From Mucilaginibacter sp. (lineage in GTDB: Bacteria; Bacteroidota; Bacteroidia; Sphingobacteriales; Sphingobacteriaceae), in the NCBI RefSeq assembly GCF_025359345.1, contig NZ_JANYGQ010000003.1, positions 124,001 to 188,000 on the forward strand: a stretch of 64,000 nucleotides of DNA. Direction: 5' to 3'. The notes below the pieces were generated by a model that searched no databases, had not been told where the DNA came from, and saw only the letters and a program-made list of their open reading frames with translations. Below, piece after piece: positions 17,134 to 26,301 of the stretch (positions are counted from its first letter, which is position 1; each line of letters opens with the position of its first letter). Made by a program: the position numbers and the translations under genes.

Positions 17134-18633
17134 TTACCAACCCGTGTTTTGGGTGAGTTTTTTATTGGTACTTATTTCGCGTTGCGGAACCGGCCATAAA
17201 AGGTATTGCTGCTTCATGGTTACCCCTTGCTCGTTGGCTGTGCTAAAGGCATCGCCGAACGTATTATTAGCTACGTTATATACCATGTGCGTACGCTGTA
17301 TATCAAAATAAGCCTTATTCTCATAGGCAAGTTCATGATAGCGTTCTCTCCAGATAGCCTCGCGGAACTGGTCTTTTGACAAGCCGCTTAGCGGTGCAAG
17401 GTGTGCACGGGTTCTTATCGCGTTAACCTGCGCATAAGCATCAGCCGTTGGGCCGTTTACTTCGTTGCTGGCTTCTGCGTATATCAGCATGGCCTCAGGT
17501 AAACGTAAAAAGGTCCAGTTTTCGTCGCAAATACCATTGCCCGTAGCACTTTCTACGTGAAAGAACTTATATAGGCAATGCTCCCCGAAAACAATTGTTT
17601 TACTGGGATCGCCAAACTGCGGATAGCTCGAAAAATAAAACTGGCGTTCCTGTGCGCGTAAGTCGCCCGCCTCGTAGCTGGCAAAAAAGCCATTGGTTGG
17701 AATCATAGCTCCCAGGTGGTCGCCATATGCGCCTACTGGTAAGTTAAACGGCACGGTAAGCTGGGTAATGGCATTAGTAGCCACACCAACCAAATACTGA
17801 CCCTGGAAAATCAATTCACCCTGGTTTTTGTGGGTATTGTCATGCAAAAAGGCATAATCGGTAAATAGGGTATAAGTACCGTCCAGAACCTTTTGAGCCT
17901 CAGCCGCAGCCAGCGCGTAATTTGCAGTCTTTTGCATAGGGAAACCCGCTGTGGTAAGATACACGCTGGCCAACAAGGTTCGTACCGCCCCTAATGATAC
18001 CCTGCCAGCTGGATCGCTTGCCGGCAAACCTGATGCCTCAGCTGCCAGCAGGTCGCTTATAACCTGGTCGTATACTTGTTTGTAGTCTGTGCGGGTTGGG
18101 TACAAATCAGGACTGTCAACCGTAACGGATTTTGTTATCAATGGCACATCGCCATAAAGCCTTACCAGGTGATAGTAAAAGAACGCCCTTAGAAAATATA
18201 CCTCACCCAGCAGTTTCTTTTTCGTGACGTCATCCATTGTCACATTTGGAATCTGCTCTAAAGCGAGGTTGGCATTGGCTATAGCGTTATAGCTGTTTTT
18301 CCAAACGTCTTCAAATCCAGGATTAACCGCATCGGTACGTTGGTTAATTACGTTGCCGTTGTTAACGCTCTGGCCCAATGATGTTGCGTGTCCTGAAAAT
18401 AGCTCAAGCGTAATAAATGGCGCTTCGCCATAGGCATCGCCGTTTTGAAAAAGATGCAGCTGTGGGTATATCCCGTTTACAAATGTTTGTGCCTGTGCGG
18501 GTGTTTTAAAGTAGTTGGTTTTCACAAAGTTGCTGTTATCCTTTTCATCAAGGTATTTTTTGCAACTGCTCGCCGTGAACATCAGGATCAGTATTAAACT
18601 TCCAACCCCGTATTTTTTTATATTAAATTTCAT
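17134..18633 (-). CDS. SusD/RagB-family glycan-binding lipoprotein
   Basis: 499 residues. Lipoprotein signal with lipobox ASSC followed by KKYLDEKDNS, the usual SusD start. Then come the TPR-rich SusD body (FVNGIYPQLH, LLGEVYFLRAFFYYHLVRLYG DVPL-type helix, YDQVISDLLAAE) and a C-terminal SusD domain ending LWPVPQREISTNKKLTQNTGW, typical of the family. It forms the lid of the SusC transporter on the cell surface and delivers oligosaccharides, here presumably mannose-containing. Lies 23 nt after susC. Confidence 0.96.
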   Translation of the reverse strand: MKFNIKKYGVGSLILILMFTASSCKKYLDEKDNSNFVKTNYFKTPAQAQTFVNGIYPQLHLFQNGDAYGEAPFITLELFSGHATSLGQSVNNGNVINQRTDAVNPGFEDVWKNSYNAIANANLALEQIPNVTMDDVTKKKLLGEVYFLRAFFYYHLVRLYGDVPLITKSVTVDSPDLYPTRTDYKQVYDQVISDLLAAEASGLPASDPAGRVSLGAVRTLLASVYLTTAGFPMQKTANYALAAAEAQKVLDGTYTLFTDYAFLHDNTHKNQGELIFQGQYLVGVATNAITQLTVPFNLPVGAYGDHLGAMIPTNGFFASYEAGDLRAQERQFYFSSYPQFGDPSKTIVFGEHCLYKFFHVESATGNGICDENWTFLRLPEAMLIYAEASNEVNGPTADAYAQVNAIRTRAHLAPLSGLSKDQFREAIWRERYHELAYENKAYFDIQRTHMVYNVANNTFGDAFSTANEQGVTMKQQYLLWPVPQREISTNKKLTQNTGW

Positions 18634-18656
18634 GATGTTTCAATTTTAAAGTCTAA

Positions 18657-21600
18657 TTAAAAACTGGCATTTATCCCAAGCAGGTACGTGTGTGGCTTCG
18701 GATAATCATAAAAAAGTATTCCCTGTGTAAAGTTGCTCGAACCGTTGTAGGTTGATGTTTCAGGGTCGTAGCCGGTATACTTGGTTATCAGGAACAGGTT
18801 TTGTGCCTGTGCATAGATCCTTAGCCTGCTCATTTTTAGCTTTGAAACTACTGAGCTGGGGAAGTTATAACCAAGCGTTACTGTTTTTCCACGTATAAAC
18901 GAGCCATTTTCAACCTTGGTTGAATATATTTCGGTTTGATACCTTACAAAAGCAGGCCTGTCTTCGGCAATACTTGTATTCTGGTTGGTTGGTGTCCATG
19001 CGTTAAGTACGGTTGCATAGCTATTTGCCTGTCCGGTCCTGTCCTGGCCCGAGTGCCTGGTCAGGTTCATTACCTGGTTGCCATAGTTAAACTGGAGTTC
19101 GGCCGCAAAATCGAAGTTTTTATAACGAAAGGTGTTTGTGAAAGTACCATAGCCGTCTGGTGTCGATTTACCCAGTACTGTTTTGTCATCTGCAGTTACT
19201 TTTCCATCACCATTTTTGTCCCATATTTTCAGGTCACCTGGCAGCAGGCCGTATTTGGCGGCTTCGGTTGCTTCAGCTGTTCCCCAGGTTCCTAAAACCT
19301 TGTAGCCCCAAAAGGTACCTGCCGGTAATCCAACGCGCATCAGGTTAAATTGCGATAGAAATGTAGGGTCAAGAAAGATGTCGTCGTTACTGGCGCCAAG
19401 GTTTAATATTTTATTCTTCAGGAATGAGATATTGAAACTTGAGTTCCAGCTAAAGTTTTCCGATTTGATGTTAACAGTATTTAGAGTAAGCTCTATTCCT
19501 TTGTTTTCAATACTGCCTATGTTCTTAAATACATTGGTAAATCCGCTGGTTTCGGGCAATGGTGCATTAAGTAATAGTGCTTTTGTCTTTTTTAAATATG
19601 CATCGGCTTCAACAGTTACCCGGTTATTAAACAAACCAAACGATACGCCGAAGTCGTACTCAGCGGTTTTTTCCCATTGCAGGTTATCGTTACCTATACT
19701 TGTTAAATTGGTGCCGATAGACTGGGCGCCACCAAAGGGATAGTTGTTGGTGTTAATATTGGCAAGCGAGCGGTATTCACCAATTTCGGAGTTACCGGTA
19801 AGACCATAGCTAAGCCTTAATTTTAAGTCGGATATGGTTTTGTTATCTTTCAAAAAATCCTCCTGCGATACGCGCCACGCTACAGCTGCCGAAGGGAAGA
19901 AACCATATTTTGTTTTCGAACCGAACCTTGATGAACCATCTTCGCGACCGGTTAATGTTAGCAGGTATTTATCATTATAAGTGTAGTTCAACCTGCCGAA
20001 AAATGATTGCATTTGCCATGCATCATAATTTGATGTTGGTATACCCGGTATAGAACCTGCGCCAAGGTTATAATATGAATAATAATTGTCTGACAGGCCT
20101 TGTGTTGAGCCGTATGAACTTAACTGGCTGAAGTTTTGGCGTTCATAACCCGCTACAACATTCAACGAATGAACTTTGTTAAACTTTTTGTTGTAGGTCA
20201 GATAATTTTGCCATTGCCAGAAAACATTATTGTATTGGTTGATCGATGCCGAACTATAGCTTTGGTTGATGGTTGAACCGCCAACCAACCCGGTCTGCGA
20301 GTGCGGATCGGTATTACTCGAGTTGGTAACACCGATGGTTGTGCGGAAATCGAGTCCCGGGAAGAAATTTATATTGGCATAGCCATTACCGCTAAAAACA
20401 CGTCTGTAATGCAATGATACAACTTCGTTAGCCTGGGCTACCGGGTTATCGCCGCCTTCCATGTTAGGGTAGTCGGTACGTTTTGCATAACTGCCATCAG
20501 GGTAACGGATCGGGAATATTGACGGCATTTCCACCAACATACGCGGGATATTGTTGCCGCCGGTGCCATCGTCCTGAGTGCGGGTTTCGCGATAGTCGTA
20601 ATTTAACGTGGCGCCAACTTTTAACCATGGTTTTACCTGGTTGTCTAAAGTTAGCCGTGCATTATAGCGTTTTTGGTAGCTGTTGATGATAATCCCCTCG
20701 TCATCGCCGTAATTTAAAAACAGGCCATAGTTCATTTTTTCATTTCCGTCGGTAAACGACAGGTTGTGGTTTTGACTGAATGCATGGCGTGTTGTAGCGT
20801 CCTGCCAGTCGGTATTGTACAGTGGGTTCAAATTACTGTCGAATAATTTACCGATAAGCGCTGTGCGGATCTTTACGGGATCATCGTCGGCATATTTACC
20901 AGCAGCCCAGCCGGTGGGGTCGTATTTTTTAATGTTGGCGTACGATATGTCTTCAACCTGTAAAAACTGTTTTGAGTCCAAAACTTTCAATTTTCGGGCT
21001 AAAACACCTACACTGGCATAAGCATCGTAATTAACAGTTCCGCCTTTTGTTTTGGTACCGCGTTTTGTGGTTACTAAAATAACCCCGTTAGCACCACGTG
21101 TGCCGTAAATAGCAGTCGATGACGCGTCTTTCAATACATCGATAGATGCCACGTCGTTAGGATTGATCGATGCACCACCCTCAGTCCAAACCACGCCGTC
21201 AACAACGTATAACGGGTCGGTGTTTGAGTTGATGGAGCTGTAACCACGAATACGTATTTTGGTTGCGCCACCGGGTGCACCTGAGTTGGTTGATACATTT
21301 ACACCGGCAATTTTACCTGCCAGTTCTTGTTCAAGATTTATAGCAGGGCGTTCCTGTAGTTGTTTTTCACTAACGCTCCCCACAGCTCCGGTAAGGTCAA
21401 CACGTTTTGATGTGCCGTAGCCAACTACCACTACTTCGCTTAACGATCTTTGGCTTTCAACCAGTTTTACATCAACTGTTTCGCGGTTACTTATGGCAAT
21501 TTCCTGCGTATTATAGCCTACAAAGCTGAAAACAAGGGTTGCGCCGCCGTCAATATCGTTTAAAACGTATTTGCCGTTTACATCGGTTATAGTGCCTATG

Positions 21601-22058
21601 GTAGTGCCTTTTATCTTCACATTAACGCCGGGCAACGGGCCTTTGGCGTCGGTTACCGTACCTTGTACCTTTTGGGCGATTTCAATTACGGGTTTCGATT
21701 CGTCCTTAGCCTTCACAACAATAGTTTGCTGGAATATGCGGTAGGTTAGTGGCTGGTTTTTAAAACAAAGGTTCAACGCTTCTTCAATCGAAATGTTGGT
21801 TACATCGATGTTTACTTTTGATGTTTTGGCCACAGCGTCTTCATCATAAAAATAGTTGTAGCCGCTTTGTTTTTTTATCAGCTTCAGTATTTTATCAATA
21901 GATACATTGTTCTGGTGAATGCTTACACTTTGGCTGTATGTTCTAGCGCTTACATTTAAAAGGGCTGCAAATATGAAAACTGCAGTTAGCTTCATAGCTA
22001 ATAGAATTTTGAACAGGCGGCGCCGTTTTAAAGGCCCCACCATAAAATTAAATTTCAT
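18657..22058 (-). CDS. SusC/RagA-family TonB-dependent transporter with STN domain
   Basis: 1133 residues. Domain order: signal peptide; STN domain (about 50-115: VSIDKILKLIKKQSGYNYF and onward) used to signal to FecR; carboxypeptidase regulatory-like domain (GTVTDAKGPLPGVNVKIKGT, about 128-210); plug beginning VVVVGYG with the GANGVILVTTKRG motif; 22-strand barrel ending in Phe. It imports the oligosaccharide captured by SusD using TonB energy. The STN domain together with the adjacent ECF sigma and FecR genes indicates transenvelope induction by substrate. Confidence 0.96.
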   Translation of the reverse strand: MKFNFMVGPLKRRRLFKILLAMKLTAVFIFAALLNVSARTYSQSVSIHQNNVSIDKILKLIKKQSGYNYFYDEDAVAKTSKVNIDVTNISIEEALNLCFKNQPLTYRIFQQTIVVKAKDESKPVIEIAQKVQGTVTDAKGPLPGVNVKIKGTTIGTITDVNGKYVLNDIDGGATLVFSFVGYNTQEIAISNRETVDVKLVESQRSLSEVVVVGYGTSKRVDLTGAVGSVSEKQLQERPAINLEQELAGKIAGVNVSTNSGAPGGATKIRIRGYSSINSNTDPLYVVDGVVWTEGGASINPNDVASIDVLKDASSTAIYGTRGANGVILVTTKRGTKTKGGTVNYDAYASVGVLARKLKVLDSKQFLQVEDISYANIKKYDPTGWAAGKYADDDPVKIRTALIGKLFDSNLNPLYNTDWQDATTRHAFSQNHNLSFTDGNEKMNYGLFLNYGDDEGIIINSYQKRYNARLTLDNQVKPWLKVGATLNYDYRETRTQDDGTGGNNIPRMLVEMPSIFPIRYPDGSYAKRTDYPNMEGGDNPVAQANEVVSLHYRRVFSGNGYANINFFPGLDFRTTIGVTNSSNTDPHSQTGLVGGSTINQSYSSASINQYNNVFWQWQNYLTYNKKFNKVHSLNVVAGYERQNFSQLSSYGSTQGLSDNYYSYYNLGAGSIPGIPTSNYDAWQMQSFFGRLNYTYNDKYLLTLTGREDGSSRFGSKTKYGFFPSAAVAWRVSQEDFLKDNKTISDLKLRLSYGLTGNSEIGEYRSLANINTNNYPFGGAQSIGTNLTSIGNDNLQWEKTAEYDFGVSFGLFNNRVTVEADAYLKKTKALLLNAPLPETSGFTNVFKNIGSIENKGIELTLNTVNIKSENFSWNSSFNISFLKNKILNLGASNDDIFLDPTFLSQFNLMRVGLPAGTFWGYKVLGTWGTAEATEAAKYGLLPGDLKIWDKNGDGKVTADDKTVLGKSTPDGYGTFTNTFRYKNFDFAAELQFNYGNQVMNLTRHSGQDRTGQANSYATVLNAWTPTNQNTSIAEDRPAFVRYQTEIYSTKVENGSFIRGKTVTLGYNFPSSVVSKLKMSRLRIYAQAQNLFLITKYTGYDPETSTYNGSSNFTQGILFYDYPKPHTYLLGINASF

Positions 22059-22132
22059 AGTTTTGTATGTTTGGGTTAAAAACTTAATATTTCAATTTCG
22101 CGATTGTGGATAGGAGGTAACCCGGACATTGA

Positions 22133-22167
22133 CCCGGGTAAGCGCGCCAACGCTTCCCGGATTTTTT
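22133..22167. other. Strong stem-loop in the susC leader region
   Basis: CCGGGTAAGCG / CGCTTCCCGG (22134-22144 and 22151-22160, one bulged base), followed by ATTTTTTT on the plus strand. It lies in the 323-bp fecR-susC spacer, which otherwise contains no ORF. On the plus strand it looks like a terminator, but the neighbouring genes are on the minus strand, so it may instead be a leader hairpin of the susC mRNA. Confidence 0.5.
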
Positions 22168-22381
22168 TCGCCAGTATTTTATGTTGCCATAAAAACATTA
22201 CCTCAAGCTTCAGGGGGCCCTTAGTATTGGTTTTCTCATTAGGAGTTTATTTTATATGGTTAAACAATTGGTTGATTTACACATAAATATGCCGCCGCCA
22301 TTGGCAGCAACATTAAGTTTTTGCCAGGCAGGTAAACCCGGCAATATTGTTTTTCAATAGTATATAATGGTCCGCAATAAA

Positions 22382-23530
22382 TCAGGAGGTAACCACAATG
22401 GTTTTACCTGCTATTTTAAAATTTATACCGGTGTATTTTAACATCTTCAATAATTCAGACAGGTTTACGCTGCGCGATATGCTGCCTGTAAACCGCCGTT
22501 TTGGGATCTCGCCCTCATACTTAATATCAACATCATACCATCGCGCAGCCTCACGCATTATCGATGGTATTTCGGCCTTTTCGAACTGGAAATTGCCGGT
22601 CGTCCATGCTAACACGTTATCTGTGTCAACTGTATTTATGCTGATTTTATTATTAAATAAGCTTGATTGCTGCTCTGGTTTAAGAATGGCAGATTGCGCG
22701 TCTGCAGAAATTTTTACACTTCCCTCGATAAGTGTAGTTTTAATTGCGCTTTCGTCGGTATAGGCATTTATGTTGAAGTGGGTTCCTAAAACTTCCACCA
22801 TTTGCCTGCCTGTTACAACCTTAAAAGGCTTGTTTTTGTTTTTAGCTATTTCAAAGTAGGCTTCGCCTGTTATAGTAACTTTCCTTTCGGTTTTTGAAAA
22901 TGCGGCCGGGAAGGTTATTGACGATGCAGAGTTAAGCCAAACTTTGCTGCCATCGCTTAATACCACCTGGAACTGGCCACCCCTTGGAGTGGTTATAGTA
23001 TTAAATATGGCCGATGAATCGACTCCTTTTACGTCAGACGCTTCGTAAATTATGCGACCGTTTTTGTCTTTTTTAAGCACGGTTTGCCCCTGGCTGGCCA
23101 GCACGCCGTTTTTTACATCACTTAAATTTATTTTACTGCCGTTGGCAAGGGTTAAAATTGCCTTGTTTCCGCCCGGGCCGGCATCATTTTTTGAAGGTTT
23201 TTGTTGCTGTGTTAAAACGTTTGATTTAACTGCCCGATGGGTGTGTGCGTAATAGTACATAAAACATCCGCCAAACAAGAACACGGCCGCCGCGTAGCGC
23301 AGCCACAGAGGTATTATTTTCGTGACGTGGCTGTTACTTTTTTTTATTTCGCGGCTTATTTTATTTAATATCCGCTGTTTTAACGCCTCGTCATTTTCTG
23401 CAAAAGTTGCTGGAATTTCAATGGGCTTGTCCTGGCCGGCATTATACCACGCGGCAAACTCTGCCTGTTCGGCAGGTGTTATGGTGTTATTGAGCCACTT
23501 TTTTGCTAATTCGTGGTAGCGGTTTTCCAT
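22382..23530 (-). CDS. FecR-family anti-sigma factor
   Basis: 382 residues. The cytoplasmic N-terminal part (LAKKWLNNTITPAEQAEFAAWY) would bind the sigma factor; one membrane helix lies near residues 78-95 (WLRYAAAVFLFGGCFMYYY). The periplasmic FecR domain contains TPRGGQFQVVLSDGSKVWLN and FPAAFSKTERKVTITGEAYFEI. A C-terminal DUF4974 domain (FEKAEIPSIMREAARWYDVDI to the end) follows. It should sense the STN domain of the adjacent SusC and release the ECF sigma factor. 93 bp downstream of the sigma gene. Confidence 0.95.
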   Translation of the reverse strand: MENRYHELAKKWLNNTITPAEQAEFAAWYNAGQDKPIEIPATFAENDEALKQRILNKISREIKKSNSHVTKIIPLWLRYAAAVFLFGGCFMYYYAHTHRAVKSNVLTQQQKPSKNDAGPGGNKAILTLANGSKINLSDVKNGVLASQGQTVLKKDKNGRIIYEASDVKGVDSSAIFNTITTPRGGQFQVVLSDGSKVWLNSASSITFPAAFSKTERKVTITGEAYFEIAKNKNKPFKVVTGRQMVEVLGTHFNINAYTDESAIKTTLIEGSVKISADAQSAILKPEQQSSLFNNKISINTVDTDNVLAWTTGNFQFEKAEIPSIMREAARWYDVDIKYEGEIPKRRFTGSISRSVNLSELLKMLKYTGINFKIAGKTIVVTS

Positions 23531-23623
23531 TCAGGAGGTATTGGTTAGTAATAGGTACCTTAACCAGCACCAATCCCTTAGTGTAGTAGAAAATATTTTT
23601 TAATATTTTTTGATGGATGGGCT

Positions 23624-24181
23624 TTACAACAAAAAACTGCTTAACCGTGTACGCAAAGTCTTAAGTGCTTTTCCCAAATGCGCTTCAACGGTTTTTTCGG
23701 AAATGCCAAGTTCTGTGGCAATTTGTTTTTGCGAGAAGCCCGATTCGCGGCTGAGGCGATAAACCAAACGGCATTTTTCGGGCAGTTCAGCAACAAATGT
23801 GACCAGTCGGCCTCTCAACTCTTCAAAGTCGAGCCATTGTTGCGTGGTGTCGTCAGTTAGGCTGGCAATCTGTTGTGTATAGTCCGAGTATTTTTGCTGA
23901 TGACCGCGCTTTGCCAATACCTTAATAACCCTGTATTTAACAGACACAGCAAGATACGGCCCTAATGTGTTTATGGTGTCGAGTTCAGTCCGCCTTTTCC
24001 ATAGTGAAACAAATATGTCCTGCACTATTTCTTCGGCTTCATCCAGGTCGCTTATTTTGTTGGCAGCCACGGTAAATAATTTTGTCCAGTACCTGTTATA
24101 AATTTCGGTAAAAGCAAGCTCATCGCCGTTTTGCAGCAGACCGGTAAGTTCCTTATCATCCAGAATAGTATAATTGTACAT
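23624..24181 (-). CDS. ECF RNA polymerase sigma factor (FecI-like)
   Basis: 185 residues: region 2 (FTEIYNRYWTKLFTVAANKI, DEAEEIVQDIFVSLWKRR) and region 4 (LPEKCRLVYRLSRESGFSQKQIATELGISEKTVEAHLGKALKTLR). This is the Bacteroidota ECF type paired with FecR. It should transcribe the PUL, and perhaps itself, when released. First gene of the PUL. Two inverted repeats lie just upstream. Confidence 0.95.
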   Translation of the reverse strand: MYNYTILDDKELTGLLQNGDELAFTEIYNRYWTKLFTVAANKISDLDEAEEIVQDIFVSLWKRRTELDTINTLGPYLAVSVKYRVIKVLAKRGHQQKYSDYTQQIASLTDDTTQQWLDFEELRGRLVTFVAELPEKCRLVYRLSRESGFSQKQIATELGISEKTVEAHLGKALKTLRTRLSSFLL

Positions 24182-24241
24182 ATTAAAAATAAAAGGCTAA
24201 TCTATTTTAATATTGGCTGCAGATAAAAACACGACGATTAA

Positions 24242-24294
24242 GGATAAGCTTTGACTTATCCCGTTATGAATAATATTTTCACCAGGCATAACGG
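24242..24294. promoter_or_regulatory. Two adjacent inverted repeats between ruvB and the ECF sigma gene
   Basis: GGATAAG/CTTATCC (24242-24248, 24255-24261, 6-nt loop) and CCGTTATG/CATAACGG (24261-24268, 24287-24294). They are in the 142-bp spacer after the ruvB stop and before the ECF sigma start. Could be mRNA 3' structure of ruvB (no T-run) or operators for the sigma gene. Confidence 0.35.
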
Positions 24295-24323
24295 TTTATA
24301 AATTCAAATGTAGTAACTATTGG

Positions 24324-25346
24324 TTAAAACAGCGAAGGATTTCCGCCAGTTTTTATTTTCCCAAGATGTTTGTAGGCATTTTCGGTAACCTCTCGACCGC
24401 GGGCAGTGCGCATCAAAAAGCCCTCTTGTATTAAAAATGGCTCGTAAACTTCTTCAATAGTGCCCTCATCTTCGCCAACAGCGGTGGCAATGGTTTTTAG
24501 ACCCACAGGGCCGCCTTTAAATTTATCGATAATGGTGTTGAGTATTTTGTTGTCCATTTCGTCAAGCCCATGCTCATCAACGTTTAACGCATTCAGGGCA
24601 TATTTTGCAATGGCGGTATCAATATTGCCATCGCCTTTTATCTGGGCAAAATCGCGTGTACGGCGGAGCAGTGCGTTGGCGATACGTGGAGTACCACGGC
24701 TGCGGCGCGCAATTTCATAAGCGCCTTCGTCGCTGATCGGCGTTTTTAATATAGATGAAGAGCGCAATACAATTGTGGTTAATAATTTTGCATCGTAATA
24801 TTCAAGTCGCGAGTTTATTCCAAACCTGGCCCTTAGCGGCGCAGTAAGCAGGCCGGAGCGTGTAGTAGCGCCAATGAGCGTAAAAGGGTTAAGCGATATT
24901 TGCACCGAGCGCGCGTTTGGCCCGCTCTCCAACATAATATCTATCTTAAAATCCTCCATCGCCGAGTACAAATATTCTTCAACCAGGGGACTTAGCCTGT
25001 GTATTTCGTCAATAAACAAAATATCGCCCGTTTCGAGGTTGGTGAGCAGGCCGGCAAGATCGCCGGGTTTGTCAAGTACCGGGCCCGAAGTTATTTTTAT
25101 ACCCACGCCCATCTCGTTGGCAATAATGTAGGAGAGTGTAGTTTTGCCCAATCCCGGGGGGCCATGCAGCAACACGTGGTCAAGCGCTTCGCCACGCTGC
25201 CGGGCAGCCTGAACAAATACTTTTAGGTTTGCTAATATTTTATGCTGACCGGTAAAGTCCTCAAATGCCTGTGGCCGTAAAACTTTTTCAATATCACGTT
25301 CGGCAGGTGAAAGGCGTTCACGGTCGGGATCTAAATTTTCATTCAT
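24324..25346 (-). CDS. ruvB: Holliday junction branch migration helicase RuvB
   Basis: 340 residues from ATG 25346 (a TTG two codons upstream is less likely). The hexameric AAA+ motor drives RuvA-bound Holliday junctions. Visible: [15 protein letters not shown], Walker [10 protein letters not shown], Walker [13 protein letters not shown], sensor [18 protein letters not shown] with the arginine finger, [21 protein letters not shown] in the lid, and the C-terminal winged helix ([19 protein letters not shown]). Full length. ruvA and ruvC are not nearby. Confidence 0.98.
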   Translation of the reverse strand: MNENLDPDRERLSPAERDIEKVLRPQAFEDFTGQHKILANLKVFVQAARQRGEALDHVLLHGPPGLGKTTLSYIIANEMGVGIKITSGPVLDKPGDLAGLLTNLETGDILFIDEIHRLSPLVEEYLYSAMEDFKIDIMLESGPNARSVQISLNPFTLIGATTRSGLLTAPLRARFGINSRLEYYDAKLLTTIVLRSSSILKTPISDEGAYEIARRSRGTPRIANALLRRTRDFAQIKGDGNIDTAIAKYALNALNVDEHGLDEMDNKILNTIIDKFKGGPVGLKTIATAVGEDEGTIEEVYEPFLIQEGFLMRTARGREVTENAYKHLGKIKTGGNPSLF

Positions 25347-25371
25347 TGCCAACGAAATTAGTATTTTTTTG

Positions 25372-25456
25372 GGAGATATGAGATGTGAGATTTGAGATTT
25401 GAGATATGAGAGGAAGACATCGAATGCGTTACAAATTTTATCTCACGTCTCAAATC
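25372..25456. repeat. Divergent GAGAT(T/A)TGAG repeat with inverted copy
   Basis: Tandem degenerate units (gagatatgag, atgtgaga, tttgagat) on one side, and an imperfect inverted copy on the other: 25396-25411 pairs with 25441-25456 at 14 of 16 positions. The right arm touches the stop codon of the GT2 gene. Related in composition to the GAGATTAG repeats elsewhere in the window. Confidence 0.45.
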
Positions 25457-26192
25457 ATCCCTCCGGGTACTTTCTGAAAATGGAGTTTATCTTCATTTGA
25501 ATCACCCCAAAAAAGGCTTCTCTGAAAATGCTGGTCGACATTTTTGATGTGCCGGCTGTGCGGTCTGTGAATATTATTGGAACTTCCACCAGTTTAAAGC
25601 CATGCTTAATGGTGGTATATTTCATTTCGATCTGGAAAGCATAGCCCACAAACTTTACTTTGTTTAGCTCGATGGTTTCTAAAACCTTCCGTTTATAGCA
25701 CATAAAACCTGCTGTGGCGTCGCGTACGTCGATGCCGGTAATAAACCTAACGTATACCGAAGCGAAATAACTCATCAGTACACGGCTCATAGGCCAGTTA
25801 ACTACGTTTACCCCGTTAATATAGCGCGAGCCAATTACGGCATCAGCTCCCTCAATACATGCATCGCGCAGTTTCAACAAATCGTCGGGGTTGTGCGAAA
25901 AGTCGGCATCCATCTCAAAAATATAGTCATACTGGTGCGCTATCGACCATTTAAAGCCATGTATATAAGCAGTGCCCAAGCCTTGTTTGCCGGCCCGCTC
26001 TTCTAAAAACAATTTCTCGGGATATTCAAGCTGTAGTTGCTTAACTATATTTTGCGTGCCGTCGGGTGATCCATCGTCAATAATAAGAATATGGAAATCA
26101 TGCTGAAGGGAAAAAACCTTCCGAATCATGCGTTCGATGTTTTCTTTTTCGTTATACGTGGGAATGATTACTATACTGTCAGGCACTTGCAA
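25455..26192 (-). CDS. Polyprenol-phosphate mannose synthase-like GT2 glycosyltransferase
   Basis: 245 residues, a soluble DPM1-like family 2 glycosyltransferase transferring a sugar from a nucleotide donor to polyprenyl phosphate. Motifs: IVIIPTYNEKENIERMI, LIIDDGSPDGT, the metal-binding DADFSHNPDDL, GSRYINGV, the FMCYKRKVL segment and the family-typical FTDRTAGTSKMS. No C-terminal membrane domain, so it resembles the catalytic-only Dpm1 type. Donor sugar (mannose or glucose) cannot be fixed from sequence. Downstream spacer carries the repeat next to ruvB. Confidence 0.93.
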   Translation of the reverse strand: MQVPDSIVIIPTYNEKENIERMIRKVFSLQHDFHILIIDDGSPDGTQNIVKQLQLEYPEKLFLEERAGKQGLGTAYIHGFKWSIAHQYDYIFEMDADFSHNPDDLLKLRDACIEGADAVIGSRYINGVNVVNWPMSRVLMSYFASVYVRFITGIDVRDATAGFMCYKRKVLETIELNKVKFVGYAFQIEMKYTTIKHGFKLVEVPIIFTDRTAGTSKMSTSIFREAFFGVIQMKINSIFRKYPEG

Positions 26193-26247
26193 AAATATCA
26201 GGGTAGTGAGTCGGCAAAAATAATTGATTTTAAACGGCTTTGAAAAT

Positions 26248-26286
26248 AAAAAAGCAGTTAAGTATAAATGCCTAACTGCTTTTTTT
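26248..26286 (-). terminator. Rho-independent terminator after the POT transporter gene
   Basis: 13-bp stem AAAAAAGCAGTTA / TAACTGCTTTTTT (26248-26260, 26273-26285) with T-runs on both sides, just downstream of the minus-strand stop at 26302. Confidence 0.88.
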
Positions 26287-26301
26287 GTTAAATAATGTTA
26301 T

